Origin: Lewinella sp039816955
Lineage (GTDB): Bacteria > Bacteroidota > Bacteroidia > Chitinophagales > Saprospiraceae
Assembly: GCA_039816955.1 (NCBI GenBank)
Contig: JBCBWU010000003.1
Location: forward strand, 1-64,000
Length of the DNA stretch: 64,000 bases
Direction: 5' to 3'
Below the pieces are notes generated by a model that was not told the DNA's origin, made no database searches, and saw only the letters and a program-made list of their open reading frames with translations. A program made the translations under genes and the position numbers. Below are positions 50,665-57,585 of the stretch, piece by piece; the stretch's first letter is position 1; every line of letters starts with the position of its first letter.

Positions 50665-50820
50665 GCCTTTTCGTGAGTGTAACGAGCTTTATCACGAGCG
50701 TTAGCGAGTTTCCCCCGCGAGCAAAGCGAGTTATAACCACGAGCGGTAGCGAGTTTTTCCCGTGAGCGCAAGCGAACTCTTCCGCGAACGCAGTGAGCTT
50801 CCCTCGTGAGCGCAAGCGAA
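50665..50820 (-). repeat. CTCGC-type degenerate 22-nt repeat cluster, cluster 3 (reverse)
   Basis: Seven or so units of the same repeat lie in the opposite orientation (CACGAGCGTTAGCGAG, CGCGAGCAAAGCGAG, CGTGAGCGCAAGCGAAC). They stop 2 bp before the end of the convergent XdhC gene. Together with the forward half they make a large inverted arrangement around 50560-50665. Confidence 0.9.
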
Positions 50821-50822
50821 CC

Positions 50823-51917
50823 TCAATTCCTCTCGTGTATCGTTCCCTCCTTATACTTCAAAAAGCCTCCCGGCTTCTCCCGGAATGCAGCCACTATTTC
50901 AGAGGCGATAGATAAGGCAATTTCGCTAGGAGATTCTGCACCAATTTCCAAGCCCGTAGGAGCATGCAAGAAGGACAGCTTATCCCAGTCAAGTTCCGGT
51001 AGGTCGCCTTGCATTTTTTGGAGGCGTTTCTTAGGGCCCAGCATGCCCATGTAGCGCGGGTTTTTAGCCGCGAAAAGGGGCAGCATCCACTTGTCCTTAT
51101 TGTAGTCGTGCGACATGAGCATTACCGCAGTGTAGTCGTGAACGGCCAGTTGGTCGGCCTCTTCGTATTCCACTACCTGTTTGGCTGCTTCGTACATTTC
51201 TTTAGTGAGCTTGGTGCGTTTACCTACCAGGTAGGTTTCCCAACCTAGTTCGCCTGCGATGCCTAGCATGGCACTTACGTCATAATTGTCACCAATAATG
51301 ATCAGGCGAGTTTCGGGGCGGATAAACTCTACCAGGAGCCGGAGCGTACCTTCTTCCGTGTCGCAGTTAAATAGACGTGATTTGCGTTTTTGTACGGCCT
51401 CCGCGATATAGGCCTTTAAGTCCTCGCCGCTTATTCCGGCAAAGCTTGCTGGCGCAGCCAGATCCTCTACCAAATGTTGTGCACCTAATAAGACGTTGCC
51501 TTCTGGAGCATCAACGATCTTGAGCATGATCGCCGGCTTGTCCGCTTCGAGTATGCCTCTCAGTTGTTCCAGCTCGTTGTTGGCGCTGGCTGGATCAATG
51601 GGAGTAAATACAACTTCAATACGACCATTACAACCCAAACCAATCCCTATTTGATTCTCGTCGTCGTCCATAGTGTCGTAGACAACGCGGGTGGTTTCAT
51701 TTTTGAAAATGGCCATTTGTGAGCGCTTCAAAGCATCGCGTTCCAGGCAGCCACCACTAATGCCCCCAGTCCACATGCCGTTGCTGCGGACGAGCATACG
51801 GGCACCAATTCTCCGGTAGGATGATTCTTCAACATTAACGACCGAGGCCAGTGCGACCTTCTCCTTGGAAAAATCTATCTGATCGTACTCTTCGAGTATT
51901 CTTCGAATTTCTTTCAA
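50823..51917 (-). CDS. XdhC family protein (CoxF/CoxI-like)
   Basis: This 364-residue protein has the XdhC N-terminal motif VALASVVNVEESSYRRIGARMLV and WTGGISGGCLERDALKRS (the GGC motif that binds the molybdenum cofactor), plus GIGLGCNGRIEV. The C-terminal Rossmann part has ETRLIIIGDNYDVSAMLGIAGELGWETYLV and LHAPTGLEIGAESPSEIALSIASEIVA. It should sulfurate and insert the Mo cofactor into the CO dehydrogenase. It faces the cox operon tail to tail, separated by the CTCGC repeat field. With the XdhC-YHS protein the locus has two XdhC paralogues, as in many cox clusters (CoxF and CoxI). Confidence 0.92.
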   Translation of the reverse strand: MKEIRRILEEYDQIDFSKEKVALASVVNVEESSYRRIGARMLVRSNGMWTGGISGGCLERDALKRSQMAIFKNETTRVVYDTMDDDENQIGIGLGCNGRIEVVFTPIDPASANNELEQLRGILEADKPAIMLKIVDAPEGNVLLGAQHLVEDLAAPASFAGISGEDLKAYIAEAVQKRKSRLFNCDTEEGTLRLLVEFIRPETRLIIIGDNYDVSAMLGIAGELGWETYLVGKRTKLTKEMYEAAKQVVEYEEADQLAVHDYTAVMLMSHDYNKDKWMLPLFAAKNPRYMGMLGPKKRLQKMQGDLPELDWDKLSFLHAPTGLEIGAESPSEIALSIASEIVAAFREKPGGFLKYKEGTIHERN

Positions 51918-52464
51918 TTTGAGTGAATTTTAATGGTTATGGCTGCAAATTCCTGCTCCCCGCATTCCATACAGGAATTAGTACGATCTGGCCTTTGGAG
52001 ATTGGGAGTTAGTTCAGTCTATTATGGTAATTTACCAGGCCAAAGGTGTTGCTTTGTTTCTTGTTCTTCAATAAGCTGAAGTTTTGGGAAACACAGCTGT
52101 AAAGTCAACGAATACCCGCCGCATAAGGTTTACGGGCAACCACTTTCAGCAGTCTACTTTGCGGCTTGTAGTTAACTTCGGTAAAGCAGGGCTAAAATAG
52201 CTAGGTGGAACGAAAGAAGTCCTATCCTAGTCCTTAATTCATCTCGATTTATAAATACAGACAGCATGTGGCGTTTGGAAAATCTCCTTGCCCTGATAGT
52301 AGCAAAACAATATCCTCAAATTTTTGTATAAATTACGTCTTTTAAAATTATCAAAAAATACCTTTCAGCCTCCCCTCCTTTAGTGGAGATATGGATGCTT
52401 TAAAAGGAGCTTCCTAAAAGCCCAAACAAGAATTAAAAGTGGAATTCAGGTAGTGAGGGGATAA
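51918..52464. other. divergent intergenic region before S41 protease gene
   Basis: No gene is seen in this AT-rich stretch of about 550 bp. Its right end carries the promoter listed next. Confidence 0.5.
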
Positions 52465-52501
52465 TTTTTGACGGATACTTAATCGACAGAGCGTAAATTT
52501 G
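52465..52501 (+). promoter_or_regulatory. Bacteroidota-type promoter (TTTTTG .. TAAATTTG) of S41 protease gene
   Basis: TTTTTG at 52465-52470 and TAAATTTG at 52494-52501 are 23 bp apart. The implied start site lies about 12 bp before ATG 52520, which rules out the TTG at 52499 as translation start. Confidence 0.6.
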
Positions 52502-52519
52502 CGCTTTAATCAAGAGCTC

Positions 52520-54190
52520 ATGTTGAATCAGGATAAGCAATTACTTAGGAGAGTAGCGGTCTGGCTGCCATTGTTATTGGCAGTTGTATTGGCCTTAGGG
52601 ATGTTCATAGGTTTGCGGTTTCAGAGCACTGCTCCTACGGTAGTATCCGGAAGTGATCTCACCAATTTGCATCGTAGTCTGGCTGGTCAGGGCAAAATTG
52701 AAGAACTACTCAGATATATTGATGCCAAGTATGTGGAAGATGCGGATGAGAAAGTGATGATTGATAAGGCCATTGACGCCGTTCTTGGAGAACTTGATCC
52801 GCACAGTAATTATATTTCTAGTGAAGACCTGGTAGCTATTAATGAGCAGCTAGAAGGAAATTTTGACGGCATCGGGGTAGAGTTCATGATTCTAGATGAT
52901 ACCATTGTAGTGGTTACGCCATTGGCTGGCGGCCCGTCGGAAGCTGCAGGCATTCGTGCTGGAGATAAGATTATTGCTATCGAAGATTCCATTGTTGCCG
53001 GGGTCAATCTTGATACACGTGATATTTTTACGCTGCTACGGGGTGAGAAAGGCACGGAGGTAAATGTGGGCGTACTACGCTTTGGTCAAGATGAACTAAT
53101 TGATTTTACCATAACTCGTGACAAGATTCCTGTGCATAGCGTCGATGTAGCAATGATGCTAGACGATAAGGTTGGCTTTATTAAGGTCAATCGCTTCAGT
53201 GCAACCACGTATGACGAATTTGTCCAGTCGTTACAAAAGTTGGTCGAGGAGCACGAAATGCAGGATCTGGTTATTGACCTACGACATAATCCGGGAGGAT
53301 ATTTGACCCAGGCTACTAACATGCTGAGTCAAATCTTTCCTGAAAAAGGGAAACTCCTGGTGTATACCGAAGGCCGCACCGTAAAACGTACTGAATACAC
53401 CACTAATGGCCGTCCGTTCTACAATATCGGTGAGGTCGTTATTCTGATCGATGAGAGTTCTGCTTCCGCTAGCGAAATTATGGCGGGTGCACTGCAGGAT
53501 CACGATCGGGGCGTGCTGGTTGGGCGCCGTTCTTTTGGCAAGGGACTCGTGCAAGAGCAGTATCCGCTGCGTGATGGTTCCGCCTTGCGCTTGACGGTGG
53601 CACGTTATTACACGCCTTCCGGCCGTTGCATTCAAAAGGAATATGAGGAAGGGAACGAAACGGCTTACGATCGCGATGTAGAAGATCGCTACATCAACGG
53701 TGAACTCTCTGAGGAAGACAAAATCGAAATTGCGGATAGTACTCGCTTCTACACGGCTAATGGCCACGTCGTCTACGGTGGGGGAGGGGTTACACCGGAT
53801 ATCTTTGTCCCGCTCGATACTTTTCTGCTACGTGAGGATTACCTCCGCTGGCGCCAATACGCGGCCGGTTATATTTTCCGCTACAGCGAACAAAATCCGG
53901 AATTAGCCGAACGCTACGACTTGGAGCGCTTTGTCCAGGAATATCAAGTACCTGCTGATATGTACCGCGAATACCTGGCCTACGCTGTAGAGCAAGGGGA
54001 AGAAAGTGCTGCACCTACCAATAGCCGCGTCGTGTCTGAGATTAAACGCTTCCTGAAAGCTCGTCTAGCTCGTCAGCTTTTCAGTGCCGAAGGCTTCTTT
54101 GCCGTCTGGAACGCAAATGATGATATGATTACGGAGGCCATGCGCGTACTTCGTACGGACGACCCGCTTGCCGCTGCGCGGGCGGAGTAG
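52520..54190 (+). CDS. S41 family C-terminal processing peptidase
   Basis: This protease is 556 residues from ATG 52520. It has an N-terminal membrane anchor (VAVWLPLLLAVVLALGMFIG), then a cap region with LGELDPHSNYISSEDL and a PDZ domain at about 95-180 (FDGIGVEFMILDD, AAGIRAGDKIIAIED). The S41 domain carries the catalytic Ser in DESSASASEIMAGAL and Lys in GRRSFGKGLVQEQ, preceded by DLVIDLRHNPGGYL. It acts in the periplasm, cleaving proteins near their C-termini. The C-terminal 150 residues are a helical extension common in Bacteroidota homologues. It is transcribed alone. Confidence 0.93.
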   Translation: MLNQDKQLLRRVAVWLPLLLAVVLALGMFIGLRFQSTAPTVVSGSDLTNLHRSLAGQGKIEELLRYIDAKYVEDADEKVMIDKAIDAVLGELDPHSNYISSEDLVAINEQLEGNFDGIGVEFMILDDTIVVVTPLAGGPSEAAGIRAGDKIIAIEDSIVAGVNLDTRDIFTLLRGEKGTEVNVGVLRFGQDELIDFTITRDKIPVHSVDVAMMLDDKVGFIKVNRFSATTYDEFVQSLQKLVEEHEMQDLVIDLRHNPGGYLTQATNMLSQIFPEKGKLLVYTEGRTVKRTEYTTNGRPFYNIGEVVILIDESSASASEIMAGALQDHDRGVLVGRRSFGKGLVQEQYPLRDGSALRLTVARYYTPSGRCIQKEYEEGNETAYDRDVEDRYINGELSEEDKIEIADSTRFYTANGHVVYGGGGVTPDIFVPLDTFLLREDYLRWRQYAAGYIFRYSEQNPELAERYDLERFVQEYQVPADMYREYLAYAVEQGEESAAPTNSRVVSEIKRFLKARLARQLFSAEGFFAVWNANDDMITEAMRVLRTDDPLAAARAE

Positions 54191-54239
54191 TTAACGCTGG
54201 GACAATCTTGTTGGTTCTGGAAAATGGCAATTGATGTAA

Positions 54240-54259
54240 AGACGCATTGCAATGCGTCT
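54240..54259. repeat. REP-like perfect 20-bp palindrome
   Basis: AGACGCATTG-CAATGCGTCT is perfectly self-complementary, 50 bp after the protease stop. It belongs to a class of mini-palindromes with a GACGC..GCGTC core and is related in form to the one at 6401. Confidence 0.65.
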
Positions 54260-54331
54260 CTTCGACCCGGGTGTTAGCATGCCATTTTGCTTGAATCAAC
54301 TAACTTTCTAACCCCTGAACCCTCTAACTGA

Positions 54332-55222
54332 TCAGTACCCAAACCGCTTCAACCACTGATCATCATCGCGCCAGTTCTCACGCACCTTTACGTGGAGGTC
54401 CAGAAATACTTTGGATTGGAGGAACGTCTCTAAGGCCTTACGGGCATCGGTGCCTAACTGCTTAATGGAGGTACCACCTTTACCAATGATGATGCTTTTC
54501 TGTGTCGGGCGCATCACGTAGATTTCTGCGCGTATCCGGATCAGGTCTTCTCCCTTTTTGGTTTGTGTTTCCTTGAAGGATTCTACTCCTACTTCCACCG
54601 AGTAAGGAATCTCCTGGTGGTAGTGGTCCAGTATTTTTTCACGAATGATTTCGCTCACGAAAAAACGCTCGGGCCGATCGGTGAGCTGATCTTTGGGATA
54701 GTAGGCTGGGCCTTCCGGTAGTGTCTTGATGATGGTTTTTAGTAAACCTTGAGTGCCTTGTTGATGAAGGGCAGAAAGTGGGAACACCTCGGCCAGTTCT
54801 AGTCGTTCTTGCCAGCGGGTGATTTGTGACACAATCGTGGCTTGATCAGAAAGGTCAATTTTATTGAGCACCAGAAAGACAGGAGCCTTGGTTTTGCGTA
54901 GTTGCTCCACAATTGGGTCATCGTCTTCGTAAACTTCGTCAGCACCAACGACGAACAGCATGATATCTGCATCCTCAAAAGTGGAGTCGACCATGCGATT
55001 CATGGCTTCCTGCATTTTGTACGCAGGATCCTTGATGACACCAGGAGTGTCGCTGAAGACAATCTGAAAGTCATCACCGCTCAGCAGCCCAATAATCCGG
55101 TGACGGGTAGTTTGGGGCTTGGCTGTGATGATAGACATCCGCTCTCCCACGAGGGCATTCATTAAGGTAGACTTCCCGGCGTTAGGCCGGCCAATGATAT
55201 TTACAAAACCTGATCGATGCAT
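54332..55222 (-). CDS. era: Era GTPase
   Basis: At 296 residues it has the normal Era length. The GTPase domain has G1 GRPNAGKST (11-19), G3 DTPGV, and G4 NKID (LVLNKIDLSDQA). The switch I/II region is PQTTRHRIIGLLSGDD. The C-terminal KH domain carries the signature GKGGTSIKQLG and VFLDLHVKVRENWRDD. Era binds the 3' end of 16S rRNA and helps assemble the 30S subunit. A TACCTTTG promoter box lies 26 bp upstream of the ATG. Confidence 0.97.
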   Translation of the reverse strand: MHRSGFVNIIGRPNAGKSTLMNALVGERMSIITAKPQTTRHRIIGLLSGDDFQIVFSDTPGVIKDPAYKMQEAMNRMVDSTFEDADIMLFVVGADEVYEDDDPIVEQLRKTKAPVFLVLNKIDLSDQATIVSQITRWQERLELAEVFPLSALHQQGTQGLLKTIIKTLPEGPAYYPKDQLTDRPERFFVSEIIREKILDHYHQEIPYSVEVGVESFKETQTKKGEDLIRIRAEIYVMRPTQKSIIIGKGGTSIKQLGTDARKALETFLQSKVFLDLHVKVRENWRDDDQWLKRFGY

Positions 55223-55248
55223 CTACTATGTACTGTGTTTTCAACAGC

Positions 55249-55256
55249 CAAAGGTA
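55249..55256 (-). promoter_or_regulatory. TAnnTTTG minus-7 box for era
   Basis: TACCTTTG on the minus strand lies 26 bp before the era ATG. Confidence 0.55.
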
Positions 55257-55498
55257 CAGGGAAAAGCAAAAAACGACGCATGTCCAGTTTAGTTGACTAA
55301 ACGAGTAAGACTAACCTCCAGCTTTGCAGGGTGCCAAATGTTATCTGATGAAGCAAAATGGACGGCGCTCAGTTTGTTAAGAGGCTTTGCTTTGACGGGT
55401 AGTTTTGAGCTAAGATTGATCACTAGGAAAATGAGATTTATCTGACAGTACGATAGTGCAAAAACAGGGATTTTTCTATCGGGTTGAGGGAGTAGAGC

Positions 55499-55506
55499 TA
55501 TCTTTG
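55499..55506 (+). promoter_or_regulatory. TAnnTTTG minus-7 box for small membrane protein gene
   Basis: TATCTTTG lies 30 bp before ATG 55537. It falls inside the longer frame that begins at 55456 and so argues against that earlier start. Confidence 0.5.
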
Positions 55507-55536
55507 CGCATTATTTTAAGCGAAAACAATCCTAAT

Positions 55537-55905
55537 ATGAAAGCACATACAGCGAGCTTGATTAATGCCATTATTCTAATTGCCTTTGGCGGTTGGGCGT
55601 ATTTGACTTCGGAAAATCCTTCAATGACGGCGCTGATACCAGTGATCATTGGTGGTGTTCTGTTGGCATTGAATGGAGGGGTAAAGAGAGAAAATAAGGT
55701 GATTGCCCACGTTGCGGTTTTACTCACGCTACTTATCCTATTTGGCTTAGCTATGCCACTTATGGGAGCTTTGAAGCGTGGTAGCACCATTGGAATCATC
55801 CGTATCGTTGTGATGATGCTATCAACCGTAATGGCAATGGTTTACTTCGTTAAGAGCTTTATTGATGCTCGTAAAGCAAGAGAAGCAGCGGGCCAAGGAG
55901 AATAG
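55537..55905 (+). CDS. small four-helix membrane protein, hypothetical
   Basis: This protein is 122 residues from ATG 55537 (MKAHTASLINAIILIAFGGW). Four hydrophobic segments are visible: about 7-22, 31-47, 58-76 and 86-104. The loop VKRENKVIAHVAV and basic tail RKAREAAGQGE suggest N-in topology. It resembles small uncharacterised membrane proteins of marine Bacteroidota, and I cannot give a function. A promoter box lies just upstream and a strong terminator 21 bp downstream, so it is a single-gene unit. Confidence 0.65.
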   Translation: MKAHTASLINAIILIAFGGWAYLTSENPSMTALIPVIIGGVLLALNGGVKRENKVIAHVAVLLTLLILFGLAMPLMGALKRGSTIGIIRIVVMMLSTVMAMVYFVKSFIDARKAREAAGQGE

Positions 55906-56298
55906 CAAGCATGTAAGATAAGACTGGGCGCTAAAGGTCATCAAAGACCTAAGCGCCCTTGTTTTGGCACCAGCCTGTTTTTGTCAAAAAGGACTTAAAA
56001 GAAGAACGGGGAACTATTTGGTGCCTGAAACTGCTCTAGAGGTACCGATGTAATTAATACGGAGTAGCTTAAAGCGGCTCCGGAACCAAATTTTAGCAAT
56101 TTGCTTCAGTTACTTTTAAGAGGCAACTGCCGAAGTGCAATCTAGAAAGATGGTTTAGTTAAGAAATTCTGTTGGTCAATCGGGAGATAATTGCAAATAA
56201 TGTTCTCCCAAAGAATGCTTTCGCAAATGCGCATATGAACCTGCCTGAAAACGCGCAATATTGACCACTCCTTTAGCTTCCGAAAAACTCATTTACCC
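55906..56298. other. intergenic region upstream of the str operon
   Basis: Apart from the terminator at its left end and the promoter at its right end, I see no gene or repeat here. Confidence 0.5.
55926..55965 (+). terminator. intrinsic terminator after the small membrane protein
   Basis: GGGCGCT..AAGGTC-ATCAAA-GACCT..AGCGCCC is followed by TTGTTTT, a stem of more than 12 bp with one bulge. Confidence 0.85.
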
Positions 56299-56330
56299 TT
56301 TTGGTTTTCAAAGAATAAAGCGTACCTTTG
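56299..56330 (+). promoter_or_regulatory. near-consensus Bacteroidota promoter of the str operon
   Basis: TTTTG (56299-56303), a 19-bp spacer and TACCTTTG (56323-56330) match the minus-33 TTTG / minus-7 TAnnTTTG consensus and spacing. The start would be near 56335, giving a 155-nt leader before rpsL. Confidence 0.8.
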
Positions 56331-56350
56331 CAATCGCTTTTTCACAAGGG

Positions 56351-56378
56351 ATGGGTGAACTCTGTGTTAGCCACCCAT
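56351..56378 (+). promoter_or_regulatory. leader hairpin of the str operon
   Basis: ATGGGTG...CACCCAT followed by TTTTC lies about 15 nt into the rpsL leader. It may attenuate transcription or bind a ribosomal protein. Confidence 0.45.
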
Positions 56379-56489
56379 TTTCTTGAAGACATACCGAGTA
56401 GCGAACCCTTTGAGTTTCAATGCTTGGTGTAGGCCTCTGGCAAGACCGAGGAACTGTAAAAAGTGACCTTTTTTAAATTAAGAAAGCGT

Positions 56490-56864
56490 ATGCCTACTAT
56501 TAATCAACTTGTGCGGAAAGGCCGCACTCAAATTGTGACCAAGAGCAAGTCACGTGCATTGGACTCTTGTCCTCAGAAGCGCGGGGTTTGTACACGTGTG
56601 TACACAACCACTCCTAAGAAGCCTAACTCAGCGCTTCGTAAAGTGGCTAAGGTACGCCTGACCAACGGTATTGAGGTAATTGCCTACATCCCGGGTGAGG
56701 GTCACAACCTGCAGGAACACTCAATCGTACTTATCCGTGGTGGTCGTGTAAAAGACCTACCTGGTGTACGTTACACGATTGTACGCGGTGCTTTAGATAC
56801 AGCCGGTGTAAATGATCGTAAGCAGTCTCGTTCTAAGTACGGTACGAAACGTCCTAAGAGCTAA
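56490..56864 (+). CDS. rpsL: 30S ribosomal protein S12
   Basis: This protein is 124 residues from ATG 56490 (MPTINQLVRKGR); the longer frame from 56463 lies in the leader. It has the S12 core CTRVYTTTPKKPNSALRKVAKVRL, EGHNLQEHSIVLIRGG, and VKDLPGVRYTIVRG. The Lys residues in TPKKPNS and the VKDLPG loop, where streptomycin-resistance changes occur in other species, look wild type. S12 sits in the decoding centre. It is the first gene of the str operon. Confidence 0.98.
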   Translation: MPTINQLVRKGRTQIVTKSKSRALDSCPQKRGVCTRVYTTTPKKPNSALRKVAKVRLTNGIEVIAYIPGEGHNLQEHSIVLIRGGRVKDLPGVRYTIVRGALDTAGVNDRKQSRSKYGTKRPKS

Positions 56865-56952
56865 TATTAATTAAGTTTCCTTATCCGTTTGGTTTCGCAC
56901 TGGACGGATTGCCGCTGTAAAGTAGCTAGCAGAAACCGCTAATAAAGAAACA

Positions 56953-57420
56953 ATGAGGAAAAGAAAGCCAAAATTACGAGTTATCGCTCCGGATCCACGC
57001 TATGGTGATCCGATGGTAACTCAGTTCGTGAATATGATGATGATGCAAGGCAAGAAGAGCGTTGCTTTCAAAGTATTCTACGACGCAATGGATATCATCA
57101 AGGAGCGTTCCGATGGCGACGAGCACGCAGTGTGGAAGAAGGCGTTGAACAACGCTATGCCGCAGGTGGAGGTTCGTTCACGTCGTATCGGCGGTGCTAC
57201 CTTCCAAATTCCTACCGAAATCCGCGCCAAGCGTAAATTGTCTATCGGTATGAAGTGGTTGATCCGCTTCGCGCGTTTGCGTTCTGGTAAAGGTATGGCA
57301 GAGAAGATGGCCGCTGAGCTACTTGCTGCAAGTAAAGGTGAAGGTGCTGCTGTAAAGCGTAAGGAAGATACGCACCGTATGGCAGAGTCTAACCGTGCCT
57401 TTGCTCACTTCCGAGTGTAA
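56953..57420 (+). CDS. rpsG: 30S ribosomal protein S7
   Basis: This 155-residue protein has typical S7 blocks: MRKRKPKLRVIAPDPRYGDPMVTQFVNMMM, ALNNAMPQVEVRSRRIGGATFQIPTEI, and KRKEDTHRMAESNRAFAHFRV at the C-terminus. S7 organises the 3' domain of 16S rRNA and in many bacteria represses its own operon. It has 88 bp to rpsL and 165 bp to fusA; the latter gap can fold into a cascade of stems. Confidence 0.98.
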   Translation: MRKRKPKLRVIAPDPRYGDPMVTQFVNMMMMQGKKSVAFKVFYDAMDIIKERSDGDEHAVWKKALNNAMPQVEVRSRRIGGATFQIPTEIRAKRKLSIGMKWLIRFARLRSGKGMAEKMAAELLAASKGEGAAVKRKEDTHRMAESNRAFAHFRV

Positions 57421-57432
57421 AGCAGAAAAATC

Positions 57433-57517
57433 GAGCTTTTGATTTGACTTTTGTTTGCTGAGCAAACGCTCCATTTTAAGAGAGCTTATCAAGCAAAAGT
57501 CGCAAAGAAATCGAAAG
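57433..57517 (+). promoter_or_regulatory. structured rpsG-fusA intercistronic region
   Basis: Three nested stems are visible: CTTTTGATTT with AAATCGAAAG, GACTTTTG with CAAAAGTC, and the inner GTTTGCT-G-AGCAAAC. The arrangement could be a binding site for a repressor ribosomal protein or a translation control element for fusA. Confidence 0.5.
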
Positions 57518-57585
57518 GTGATTTTTTGCAACATAAATGATCTAATTGAACATTAATAACCACAACGCCCGAACAGGGACTAATC

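Noticed and set aside
50215..50820. CRISPR array
   Set aside because: Repeats are degenerate, about 22 nt with only 3-6 nt variable parts, without unique spacers of constant length and without cas genes.
55456..55536. Longer N-terminus for the small membrane protein
   Set aside because: The promoter box TATCTTTG lies inside this part, and the later ATG gives a proper membrane protein start.
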